Assembly (NCBI GenBank): GCA_051269965.1 | Contig: JBNMFK010000131.1 | Span: forward strand, 1-10,147 | Length of the DNA stretch: 10,147 bases | Reading direction: 5' to 3' | Source: Arcticibacterium sp051269965 | GTDB taxonomy: Bacteria > Bacteroidota > Bacteroidia > Cytophagales > Spirosomataceae | Part shown: piece by piece, positions 1 through 6,835 of the stretch | How positions within the stretch are numbered: the first letter of the stretch is position 1 | Layout: each line of letters starts with the position of its first letter | Translations under genes and position numbers: made by a program | Notes under the pieces: model-generated | Databases searched by the model: none | Told to the model about the DNA's origin: nothing | Seen by the model: the letters and a program-made list of their open reading frames with translations, nothing else

Positions 1-168
1 GACGGGATTGAATCTACCCCTGAACGTTTAGATCATGTGAGCACTTATCTTCGAATTACTAAAACTTTTTTAGAGAAGGGTTACTCCGTAATAGATATTA
101 ACAAGATACTGGGAGGCAACATTTTGCGAGTTCTAAAACTAATGCGGCAATTTAGAAAACCAGTTTAA
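1..168 (+). CDS. Membrane dipeptidase (peptidase M19), C-terminal fragment
   Basis: The reading frame is open from base 1 and ends with TAA at 166-168, giving the last 55 residues of a protein that starts outside the window. The fragment begins DGIESTPERLDHVSTY and ends near GGNILRVL. This matches the C-terminal helix region of M19 (renal/membrane) dipeptidases, which typically reads 'DG.E.TP..L.DVS.Y...T..L...GYS..DI.KILGGN.LRV'. These enzymes are zinc metallopeptidases that hydrolyse dipeptides, including some D-amino-acid dipeptides. The metal ligands lie upstream and cannot be checked. The last bases overlap the stop codon of the convergent lipoprotein gene, so no room is left for a separate terminator. 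The family call is from recognised motifs only; the cellular location is unknown because the N-terminus is missing. Confidence 0.85.
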   Translation, partial: DGIESTPERLDHVSTYLRITKTFLEKGYSVIDINKILGGNILRVLKLMRQFRKPV

Positions 169-560
169 GCACATTTATGCACTTTGGATTCTCTGTTAAG
201 CCTAAAAGTAAAAGTTCCTGTATCATCTAAGTTTTCTCCCGCCTGAATGTTTATTTCAAGGTCTCCGTTCTCCATTAGTCGACCGGATACCCTTCCTAGA
301 CGGGCTTCGTAAAAATCAGGATCCTCAAAATATGCCCCAGATTCTTGAAAATATTCGGCCGTTTTTTGAAACTGACCATCAATAAGAATTATAGGTCCCT
401 GAACCGTCAAGTGGGCACACCCTAATTCTAGGTGCCATGAGTTTTCTTGAATATTCAGGGATGCCCCTTCCGCCCCCCAATTGCCTATTTGAAAGGTCTT
501 TTGACTCTGTTTATCACAACTCAAAAATGACATCAAACAGAAGAATAATACTTTTTTCAT
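165..560 (-). CDS. Small putative lipoprotein with conserved CAH and C-terminal KC motifs, function unknown
   Basis: This 131-residue protein starts with MKKVLFFCLMSFLSC, a short basic-hydrophobic signal ending in a loose lipobox (FLSC, predicted lipidated Cys15), so it is probably anchored in the envelope. The mature part has a WGAEG segment (28-32), LELGCAH (44-50), TVQGPIIL (52-59), EARLGRVSGRL (85-95), DDTGTFTFRL (112-121) and the ending KVHKC (126-130). The order WG..., CAH.T..GP, AR.sGr..., GTFT..R, KC resembles a widespread family of small secreted hypothetical proteins I have seen in diverse bacteria. No function is known to me. Cys48 and Cys130 could form a disulfide that closes a small beta-rich domain; this is inference. 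The gene converges on the dipeptidase gene, with stop codons overlapping. A perfect 17-bp palindrome (598-614) lies about 38 bp upstream of its start. Confidence 0.75.
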   Translation of the reverse strand: MKKVLFFCLMSFLSCDKQSQKTFQIGNWGAEGASLNIQENSWHLELGCAHLTVQGPIILIDGQFQKTAEYFQESGAYFEDPDFYEARLGRVSGRLMENGDLEINIQAGENLDDTGTFTFRLNRESKVHKCA

Positions 561-579
561 GACAAATAATACTTATCTC

Positions 580-614
580 TTGTATACAAACACTTCCTAT
601 AATTTCAAATTATA
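580..614. promoter_or_regulatory. Divergent intergenic region with two palindromes
   Basis: The 104-bp gap between the lipoprotein start (560, minus) and the DUF1761 relic start (665, plus) contains TTGTATACAA (580-589). It also contains a perfect inverted repeat, TATAATTT-C-AAATTATA (598-614). Both could be operators or part of a promoter for the lipoprotein gene. On the minus strand the second reads TATAATTTG, near the Bacteroidota -7 consensus TAnnTTTG but with one extra base. No well-spaced -33 TTTG is seen. AT-rich palindromes arise easily by chance in this base composition, so the regulatory call is weak. Confidence 0.3.
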
Positions 615-664
615 CCTTAAAGAAAATATAGTATAGTTCAAATTACCCTTAAACCTACACCCTT

Positions 665-1073
665 ATGGATTTTTAAAACACCAATTTCGGAGCTGTAGCA
701 ATACAGGTGCCGTTGCCTCATTTGCCCTTAGATCCTTGTGGTATAGTCCTCTCATATTTATTAAAGCTTGGTAAGAAGGCATTGGTATTACTGAAGAGGA
801 ATTCAAAAAAGCTAACGTAATTAAAACCCTCGGAGGAAGCTTAATCATGATGATTAGTATGTCAGTAGGAATGACCATTCTACTAAGAGGTCATGAGCTG
901 GAGACATCGATTGGCAAGTTGGCCTACTGCATGGGCTTCTTAAATTTATAGCTCGTGGGGCGGCTATAAATATTCTATATTAAAACAAAAGCTTCAAAAT
1001 TTGACTGAAAGACGCAGGTTACCAAGTTATTATCTTGATAATTATGGATTCCATTATTGGATCTTGGTCTTAA
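665..1073 (+). pseudogene. Decayed DUF1761 membrane protein gene
   Basis: No intact frame exists here, but joining three plus-strand frames rebuilds a DUF1761-like protein. Frame 2 from ATG 665 reads MDF, stop (674-676), then NTNFGAVAI. Near 705-712 it passes to frame 1, which reads AVASFALRSLWYSPLIFIKAW, stop (772-774), then EGIGITEEEFKKANVIKTLGG followed by a hydrophobic stretch and GKLAYCMGF. Between about 934 and 948 it passes to frame 3, which reads RGAAINILY, stop (981-983), NKSFKI, stop (1002-1004), LKDAGYQVIILIIMDSIIGSW and final TAA (1071-1073). WYSP, the KAW..giteEe.KKAN block, the DAGYQV block and the ending G.W are family hallmarks. Both frame changes fit one-base deletions. The total of about 136 codons equals the usual family length, so the relic is full length but disabled. 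The intact family is predicted to be a small multi-pass membrane protein of unknown function. Confidence 0.8.
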
Positions 1074-1091
1074 GGAATTTACCGACCATAA

Positions 1092-1129
1092 AGAAGGTCT
1101 GAACTCTGTAATTCAGACCTTCTATTTTT
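1092..1129 (+). terminator. Rho-independent terminator, possibly bidirectional
   Basis: A perfect 12-bp stem, AGAAGGTCTGAA (1092-1103) with TTCAGACCTTCT (1112-1123), encloses an 8-base loop. On the plus strand it is followed by ATTTTTC, giving a good intrinsic terminator just after the dead DUF1761 gene. On the minus strand the stem begins at the stop codon of the SemiSWEET gene (1122-1124), and the following TTTATGG is only mildly T-rich. It may therefore also end the minus-strand transcript. The survival of an intact hairpin beside a decayed gene suggests it is kept for the minus-strand pair. Confidence 0.8.
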
Positions 1130-1376
1130 CTCTAAGTTTATAAAAAAGAATAATGCCGGCCAAAAAAAGTGTTATTCCGTTTCCTAAAATCATGGGTATG
1201 GAATCTTTCTCCCAACCATAATAAAACCAAAGAGCCACACCCATGATAAACATAAGATACATTCTCAGAGAGATACTTTTGGTATCTTTAGTACTTATCA
1301 CTTTTACCGCTTGTGGCAAAAAGCTTACCGTGGTTAGGAAAGCCGCAACTAGTCCGATCACCTCTAAGGTATTCAT
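1122..1376 (-). CDS. SemiSWEET / PQ-loop half-transporter
   Basis: This 84-residue protein has three predicted transmembrane helices (about 4-26, 38-55 and 61-79) and the PQ motif FLPQ at 19-22. It fits bacterial SemiSWEETs, three-helix proteins of about 85-95 residues that dimerise to form a small sugar channel or transporter in the inner membrane. Trp50 at the end of helix 2 and Asn66 in helix 3 (LGNG) correspond to the pair that lines the sugar pocket in characterised SemiSWEETs; this mapping is from memory. The segment after helix 1, STKDTKSISLRMY, is typical of the family. The gene lies 9 bp downstream of the oxidoreductase gene on the same strand, suggesting one transcript, and ends inside a strong hairpin. 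The substrate cannot be told from sequence. Confidence 0.9.
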   Translation of the reverse strand: MNTLEVIGLVAAFLTTVSFLPQAVKVISTKDTKSISLRMYLMFIMGVALWFYYGWEKDSIPMILGNGITLFLAGIILFYKLREK

Positions 1377-1385
1377 GAATATAAG

Positions 1386-2375
1386 TTACAATTTAAATAA
1401 AACCTTCCCTGCGGACATATTTTCAGTATAAGTCTTCAAGGCTTCGCCAAAATTATCGAGACTTAGCTTTTTATTGATATCTGTTTCAAAACCATCTTTA
1501 AGCATAGCTTGTACTTTTCTAGTGTCTTTCATAGTCTGAATAAAGCTTTTTCTGGCAACGGTTTTAGACAACCAATAACCCGCCACTTCGTATTCATAAA
1601 AAATAAAATCTCTAGGAGATATTCTCGGAATATTCTCTAGATCTAACATCCCGTAAACTATCATTTTTGATTTCGGAGGCATACAAGATAGGATGTCACT
1701 AGGTAAATCACCTCCGCCCACGGCGTCTAGAAAGAGTACTTTTTTATAAGACTTTGCCCAAGTACTCAAGTCCTTTTTCCAATTATCTTCCGAGCTGTTG
1801 GCAATATAATCTACACCCCAAGATGTCAATTTATCTACCTGCTCTTTTCTTCTTACCACGCCCCCAAAGGCCAAGCCATTTTTCTTTGCCTGATAGTTGA
1901 CCATGTTACTTAAAGCACTAGCCGCCGCCGACATAACAATAGCGGTATAGCCCCCTTTTTTAGCCATTTCAGCTAATTCAATAGCAGTTAGCGGATTCAC
2001 AAAAGACATTGATCCTTGTTCTAGGCTCACATCCTTTCCCATCACTACACACTTTGTAGCATCTGTGAGCATGTATTCTGCATAGGTGCCGTCGCCTTTC
2101 TCCGAAGCCACACACGCCACATTTTTACCTTTCAGATAATTGGCATAGAAACCCCCTCCAGACTCCATCACCACACCGCTTCCCTCAAATCCAGGAACTA
2201 CAGGAAAGGCTTTTTGGATACCATACTGGCCTGTTAAAAAGGCTAAGTCGGAAGGGTTAATGGGCGAGTAGGCCATCTTTATTAATACCTGACCTTTTCT
2301 AGTAGGTTTAGGTATAGGCTTCTCTACAATTCCAAGTTTATTCGGGGCTGCAAGGCTAAGGGCTTTCATTGTCAT
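1386..2375 (-). CDS. Zinc-free MDR oxidoreductase, 2-enoyl thioester reductase-like
   Basis: This 329-residue medium-chain dehydrogenase/reductase has an N-terminal GroES-like domain with SPINPSD (37-43), VVPGFEGSGVV (59-69) and GTYAEY (96-101). A Rossmann domain follows. The usual glycine-rich loop is replaced by MSAAASALS (148-156), and strand 2 ends in VVRRKEQVDKL (173-183), where the two arginines suggest NADPH preference. LDAVGGG (216-222) is also present. The structural zinc cysteines and the catalytic Cys/His ligands of alcohol dehydrogenases are missing, placing it with quinone oxidoreductase/enoyl-thioester reductase proteins. The AAASAL...RRKEQVD pattern fits the ETR-like subgroup I recall. 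The true substrate (enoyl thioester, quinone or enone) is unknown. The start could be Met1 or Met3 (2369); no ribosome site decides. It is followed after 9 bp by the SemiSWEET gene. Confidence 0.87.
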   Translation of the reverse strand: MTMKALSLAAPNKLGIVEKPIPKPTRKGQVLIKMAYSPINPSDLAFLTGQYGIQKAFPVVPGFEGSGVVMESGGGFYANYLKGKNVACVASEKGDGTYAEYMLTDATKCVVMGKDVSLEQGSMSFVNPLTAIELAEMAKKGGYTAIVMSAAASALSNMVNYQAKKNGLAFGGVVRRKEQVDKLTSWGVDYIANSSEDNWKKDLSTWAKSYKKVLFLDAVGGGDLPSDILSCMPPKSKMIVYGMLDLENIPRISPRDFIFYEYEVAGYWLSKTVARKSFIQTMKDTRKVQAMLKDGFETDINKKLSLDNFGEALKTYTENMSAGKVLFKL

Positions 2376-2667
2376 TATTTTGTTGATGTTGTATATTAAA
2401 GTGTTTATTGTCTCTGTGAATTCTTTTTATATTTTGACATTTGTTCGATAATGATAAGTATTCCTACTTCTTCATTCTAAACACAATACGAAAAGGTTGT
2501 TCTTATGAAATAACGCTCTTACAAGCTTCTGAATCAGCATTATAAACCTGTGAAAATTCAGTGAAATATTGAAGATAAGGAACATTATCATTGAATTTCT
2601 TTAAAAAATAAACTTTAAAGATTGCCCGTATTTCTAGCGACAAAGCTAAGAATTATTTCTCTGCTCA
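2376..2667. other. Gene-free spacer between cysM and the oxidoreductase gene
   Basis: No convincing gene lies in these 292 bases. An AT-rich inverted repeat with perfect 7-bp arms, CTTTAAA (2599-2605) and TTTAAAG (2614-2620), is present, but without a T-run suited to a terminator for cysM. A weak TAGC/GCTA hairpin lies at 2635-2648. On the minus strand a frame is open for about 49 codons from about 2649 to a TAA at 2503-2505, but it lacks an ATG start. The promoter for the oxidoreductase/SemiSWEET pair should be here; I could not find a clear Bacteroidota -33/-7 pair on the minus strand. Confidence 0.5.
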
Positions 2668-3558
2668 CTAGTTATACAATTCACTACTTAAATACCTGTC
2701 ACCCCTATCACAAACGATGAATACGATGAGGCCTTCTTCTAACTCATTCGCCAACTTTATGGCCGCGGAGGCTGCTCCACCGCTACTCATTCCACCAAAA
2801 ATAGATTCTACTCTAGCTAAATTCCTAGCTGTTTTGGTAGCTACTTCTGTAGAAATATCCATCACTCTGTCTACCCTAGATGCGTCGAAAATAGCTGGCA
2901 AATATTCCTTTGGCCATCTTCTTATTCCTGGGATTTTTGAGCCTTCCGTAGGCTGGCATCCTACAATTTGTATATCAGAGTTTTGTTCTTTAAGATACAT
3001 GGAAGTACCCATAATGGTACCCGTAGTGCCCATAGAACTCACAAAATGAGTGACTTTGCCCTCTGTATCCTTCCAGATTTCTGGCCCAGTGCTTTTATAA
3101 TGAGCCCAATAATTGTCTTGATTCCCAAACTGATTAAGCTGAAAATAAGCGTCCTCTTTACCCTTAGCGTCTGCATAATCTCTGCAGGCTTCTATTCCGT
3201 CTAAAAGTATCACTTGAGCTCCAAAGGCCGCCATAGTCTGAGAGCGTTCTATGGTACTATTCTTTGGTAATACTAGCTCTATTTCCAAATCGTATTGACG
3301 AGCTATCATGGCTAGAGCTATTCCTGTATTCCCGCTGGTCGCCTCTATAAGTTTCTGACCTGGCTTGATATCTCCCCTTTCCATAGCAGAGCGTATCATA
3401 TTCAGAGCGGCTCTATCTTTTACAGAGCCTCCAGGATTATGACCTTCTAGTTTTCCGTAAATCTTAACCTTAGGATTATCTGACTGAGCATAATGTGGGT
3501 TTAATCTTTTTAATTCTACTAGCGGAGTATTCCCTACTAAATCTATTATTGTGGCCAT
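2668..3558 (-). CDS. cysM: O-acetylserine sulfhydrylase (cysteine synthase B)
   Basis: This 296-residue PLP enzyme makes L-cysteine from O-acetyl-L-serine and a sulfur donor (sulfide or thiosulfate) in the cytoplasm. The cofactor lysine is Lys47 in NPGGSVKDRA (41-50). The substrate-binding TSGNTG loop is at 74-79, and the phosphate-binding SSMGTTGT loop at 174-181. GSKIPGIRRWPKEYLPAIF (206-224) and CDRGDRYLS (283-291) are hallmarks that separate CysM from CysK: the IRRWP..YLP..F block is characteristic of CysM. Whether it uses thiosulfate like enterobacterial CysM is not decided by these motifs. Length is normal for CysM (about 290-305). The ATG start lies 1 bp after the stop of the serine acetyltransferase gene, so the two are surely co-transcribed and catalyse consecutive steps. 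Confidence 0.95.
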   Translation of the reverse strand: MATIIDLVGNTPLVELKRLNPHYAQSDNPKVKIYGKLEGHNPGGSVKDRAALNMIRSAMERGDIKPGQKLIEATSGNTGIALAMIARQYDLEIELVLPKNSTIERSQTMAAFGAQVILLDGIEACRDYADAKGKEDAYFQLNQFGNQDNYWAHYKSTGPEIWKDTEGKVTHFVSSMGTTGTIMGTSMYLKEQNSDIQIVGCQPTEGSKIPGIRRWPKEYLPAIFDASRVDRVMDISTEVATKTARNLARVESIFGGMSSGGAASAAIKLANELEEGLIVFIVCDRGDRYLSSELYN

Positions 3559-3559
3559 T

Positions 3560-4387
3560 TTATGCTAATTCTCTTTCCTTAACTTCTATTTCTGGTTTGT
3601 GATAAACAATGCTGTTTGGTGGTACGCTTTTAGTAAGCCATACATTTCCCCCTATGATGCTGTTAGCTCCAATGGTAGTTTCACCACCCAAAATCGTCGC
3701 ATTGGCATATATTACGGTTCCACTTTCTACCGTAGGATGCCTCTTTGTATTAGCCAATGTTTTATCCACACTTAAAGCCCCCAAGGTAACCCCTTGATAA
3801 ATCTTCACGTTTTCACCTATAATACTCGTACCTCCAATAACTATTCCTGAGCCATGGTCAATGAAAAAATTCTCACCAATTTCAGCACCCGGATGCAAAT
3901 CTATGCCCGTTTTTGAGTGCGAAAATTCGGTCAGTATTCTTGGGATGACAGGAATATCCATTTCCAATAGTAAATGGGCTAATCTGTAGAATGAAATGGC
4001 ATGAAAACCAGGGTATGCTCTAATAATTTCAAATTCGCTAGTCGCTGCGGGATCGCCTGCCATAATGGCTTTAACATCTGCATTTAACTTCCTACAAAGT
4101 TCTGGCAAAGCAGACTTGAAAAGTTGGGATCGCTCATTATTATCATAATCCTTACATTTATCTGTAGCATTTAAGATGGTCTTCAGCTCATCACCGAGAT
4201 TCCATATTTCTCCCTCTATTTCATCAATACTTGGAAAAAATTCTTTAGCCTGCTCAGGAAAAAGAAGGTGAAAGACATTTGTCGCCCACTTCCCTATTTT
4301 CTTTGTCTCAGGGACAGCCTCTGTTTTTTGATGCTTCTCGTAAATCTTCTGCAAGAATTGCTTATCCATAGAGAATTTCTTATCCAT
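3560..4387 (-). CDS. cysE: Serine O-acetyltransferase (EpsC/CysE type)
   Basis: This enzyme transfers acetyl from acetyl-CoA to L-serine, making O-acetylserine, the committed precursor of cysteine. From the ATG at 4387 it has 275 residues. A helical N-terminal part (to about 155) contains GDPAAT (111-116) and YPGFHAISFYRLAHLLL (125-141), resembling the serine acetyltransferase N-terminal domain. A left-handed beta-helix of hexapeptide repeats follows (about 157-260), then a short C-terminal tail. The catalytic Asp-His pair appears in IDHGSG (D177, H178) and the second histidine in KRHP (H217). The frame extends to a TTG at 4438, but ATG is the normal choice here. Another ATG at 4369 gives MDKQFLQKIYEKHQ, a plausible family N-terminus, so the start is uncertain by 18 bases. 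The gene lies 57 bp after the receptor gene and 1 bp before cysM, with no terminator seen between. Confidence 0.93.
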   Translation of the reverse strand: MDKKFSMDKQFLQKIYEKHQKTEAVPETKKIGKWATNVFHLLFPEQAKEFFPSIDEIEGEIWNLGDELKTILNATDKCKDYDNNERSQLFKSALPELCRKLNADVKAIMAGDPAATSEFEIIRAYPGFHAISFYRLAHLLLEMDIPVIPRILTEFSHSKTGIDLHPGAEIGENFFIDHGSGIVIGGTSIIGENVKIYQGVTLGALSVDKTLANTKRHPTVESGTVIYANATILGGETTIGANSIIGGNVWLTKSVPPNSIVYHKPEIEVKERELA

Positions 4388-4444
4388 CGCTTGAATTTTC
4401 TTTTCCAAATAAACGAACAATTTACTTGCCACGTTCAATTCCCA

Positions 4445-6835
4445 TTACTCAAAGGTGAAATTATAGGCCAAGGAAACTATTGGTGCCCCTAAAATTTGAA
4501 GTCGATATGCCTTGGTTCTACTATCTTCAGTTCTAAAATAAACAGAATAGACATTTTTTCTAGCGTAAAGGTTGTAGACCGAAAAAGCCCACCTGCCTTG
4601 CCAACGTCTATCCTTCATTCTTGGGTTATAAATATTCCAAGAAAAATCTAACCGATGATAATCAGGAATTCTTTCATTATTCCTGGAATCGTAGAAAGGA
4701 TATAAACTGTTCAAATAACTCACAAAACCAACGGGCTGTGTGTATGGCCTGCCCGTGCTGTAAACAAAATTAAAAGAGAAAGAATTGTGCTCATCTACGT
4801 TAAAATCCAATGAGGTATTGAAACTGTGAGGCTTATCATAATTGGCAGGGTACCAATCTCCTCCGTTTACTAATTCTAAAATATCGACATCAGGATTCAC
4901 CCTGTTAAATGTCCTAGAATAAGTATAATTTGCCCAGCCTGTAAATAAACCCTTTTTCTTAGACACCATTAATTCTATGCCATAGGCCTTGCTTTGCCCC
5001 TGTACCAGCTGCGTTTCCGGAAATTCTTGAAGGAGAAAATCTGCCCCCGGCTTATAATCCATAATGTTTTGCGTAGCTCTATAATAAGCTTCCACTGTAG
5101 CTTCATAAATGTCATCTCTAAAAGCCTGATAGTACCCAGCTGTGAAGAGATTACTTACCTGAGGCTTTATATGAGTGTCCGAAGTCTTCCATCTAGAGGT
5201 AGGTATCGGTGTGGTCGTATTTGACACGATTTGAAGGTATTGCCTCATGAGATTGTACCCAAACTTAACAGAGTTTTTCGGACTTAAAGCATACCTCATT
5301 CCAAACCTTGGTTCCAATCCACCATAAGATTGAATTATTCTCCCCTTTTGGAAACTTTCAATTCCTGAAACAGAAAAATCATCCCTCGGCTCACCGCTTC
5401 TGTATGTTCGAACATTCAATGGTCCAAAGTTGTAGAAATAACTATATCGTAAACCAAAAGACATGGCCAAATTAGTCCCTAGACTAAATTCATCATCTAA
5501 ATAAGCGGCAAGCTCATTCCCGTTTTCAATAGGTGTTTTAATCAAATTGACACGCTCACTTGTTCCTGGATTTAGTCTCCCCGGGTTTAATGTATAATTA
5601 GTAAACATTAAACCCGCCTCGGACTTATGACTTTTCTGTTGGAAATAGACGTTTGACTTTAACTGTTTTTGCAAAATACTAGACTCCAATCTGACCGCAT
5701 TATTCCCTTCGGACTCCCGCGTACCTATAGTCGGCTTATAGTTGGCCACCATAGCCGTTGCCTGTATGTCAAATTTATCATTAAAAATATGAGACCATTT
5801 AGCAGCCCCATTAGAAGTGGTATGCTCAAAAAAAGTGCTTGTCCCTACCACGTTGGGTAAATGATTAAGGAGGTCTGTTTCAAAATAGTCTGAGCTCAAA
5901 TATCCCATGGCGGTAAAGGTATTTTTATCATTTACACGCCAAAGAGTCTTAGCTACCAACTCCCCAAACTGAGTTTTAATATTTTCTAAGGCATCCGAGA
6001 TGATAGGTAGAATGGCATCATGATACGAACTTCTTCCGGCTAAATAAATACCTAATTTATCCTTAACAATAGGGGTACTTAGCATCAGTTTCTCCGAAAT
6101 TAAACTTAGTCCACCCTTCATTTTAAATTTGGTCAAATCAGGATTTACTAAAGCTACATCTAAGACAGAAGCTGCCCTTCCTCCAAATCTTGCTGGCACA
6201 TTACCTTTATATAGATCCAAGTTTCTAACAGCATCAGGTGGAATTAGAGAGAACAATCCAAACATATGTGTAGGATTGAAAATAGGCGTATCATCAATCA
6301 AAATTAGATTTTGGTCTGTCGTACCTCCTCTAATATTTACTCCGTTTGAGGCTTCACCGACACTTGTCACACCAGGGAGCATCTGGATGCTTCTAAATAG
6401 ATCTACTTCACCGAAAGCCGCAGGAATACGTTGAAGCGTTTTCATATTAATGCTATTAGCACCCAAAACAGGTTTTCTAATCTTTTGGTCAAAACCCTTA
6501 CTCGTCACAATAACTTGCTCCAGAGTGTTACTTACTGGTTCTAATTTTATAGTAGAGTTTATAAGTGAAACCCCAGACTCCAAGTAAATCCACCGAGAGA
6601 CAAAGCCCGTGTATCTTATCTGAATATTGTTATCTGCGTAAGGAAGCTCTATTCTAAATTCTCCGTTTTTGTCTGAACGGGAACCACGGTTCTTACCCTC
6701 GTAATTTAAGAGGATAGACGCTCCTTCTAAAGGTTCGTTCGTCATGGCATCCAATACCTGCCCGGAGCAATATAGCTGTGCATAAGACCCCGAAAAGCTG
6801 AAAATAAGCATTGCAACTAGTTGTAATCTTCTCAT
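4445..6835 (-). CDS. TonB-dependent outer-membrane receptor with N-terminal carboxypeptidase-D-like domain
   Basis: This 796-residue outer-membrane protein starts with a signal peptide (1-20, MRRLQLVAMLIFSFSGSYAQ). A carboxypeptidase-regulatory-like beta domain follows (about 22-98; GQVLDAMTNEPLEGASI, SDKNGEFRI). EQVIVTS (106-112) looks like a TonB box. The plug domain covers about 118-228, with LPGV (153-156), NGVNIRGGTTDQNLILID (164-181) and ARFGGRAASVLDV (215-227). The rest should form the 22-strand beta-barrel, ending in LAYNFTFE. Such receptors import ligands using energy passed by TonB-ExbBD. The ligand is unknown: it is not SusC-sized and has no SusD partner. Its partner is the DUF4249 lipoprotein gene just upstream, whose TGA stop overlaps this ATG (ATGA, 6832-6835). 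The cysE-cysM pair follows on the same strand. Confidence 0.93.
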   Translation of the reverse strand: MRRLQLVAMLIFSFSGSYAQLYCSGQVLDAMTNEPLEGASILLNYEGKNRGSRSDKNGEFRIELPYADNNIQIRYTGFVSRWIYLESGVSLINSTIKLEPVSNTLEQVIVTSKGFDQKIRKPVLGANSINMKTLQRIPAAFGEVDLFRSIQMLPGVTSVGEASNGVNIRGGTTDQNLILIDDTPIFNPTHMFGLFSLIPPDAVRNLDLYKGNVPARFGGRAASVLDVALVNPDLTKFKMKGGLSLISEKLMLSTPIVKDKLGIYLAGRSSYHDAILPIISDALENIKTQFGELVAKTLWRVNDKNTFTAMGYLSSDYFETDLLNHLPNVVGTSTFFEHTTSNGAAKWSHIFNDKFDIQATAMVANYKPTIGTRESEGNNAVRLESSILQKQLKSNVYFQQKSHKSEAGLMFTNYTLNPGRLNPGTSERVNLIKTPIENGNELAAYLDDEFSLGTNLAMSFGLRYSYFYNFGPLNVRTYRSGEPRDDFSVSGIESFQKGRIIQSYGGLEPRFGMRYALSPKNSVKFGYNLMRQYLQIVSNTTTPIPTSRWKTSDTHIKPQVSNLFTAGYYQAFRDDIYEATVEAYYRATQNIMDYKPGADFLLQEFPETQLVQGQSKAYGIELMVSKKKGLFTGWANYTYSRTFNRVNPDVDILELVNGGDWYPANYDKPHSFNTSLDFNVDEHNSFSFNFVYSTGRPYTQPVGFVSYLNSLYPFYDSRNNERIPDYHRLDFSWNIYNPRMKDRRWQGRWAFSVYNLYARKNVYSVYFRTEDSRTKAYRLQILGAPIVSLAYNFTFE

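Noticed and set aside
663..878. Open minus-strand frame of 71 codons
   Set aside because: It is antisense to the DUF1761 relic, whose plus-strand similarity explains the sequence; the minus protein has no recognisable features.
2503..2649. Minus-strand open frame of about 49 codons in the 292-bp spacer
   Set aside because: It has no ATG start and no similarity I recognise; such a length is expected by chance. A gene remnant cannot be excluded.
4388..4438. TTG start of the serine acetyltransferase at 4438
   Set aside because: TTG starts are uncommon here, the extra residues show no family similarity, and two ATG codons (4387, 4369) fit better.
4388..4444. Leader regulation (T-box or riboswitch) for the cysteine genes
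   Set aside because: The gap after the receptor gene is only 57 bp or less and shows no structured element.
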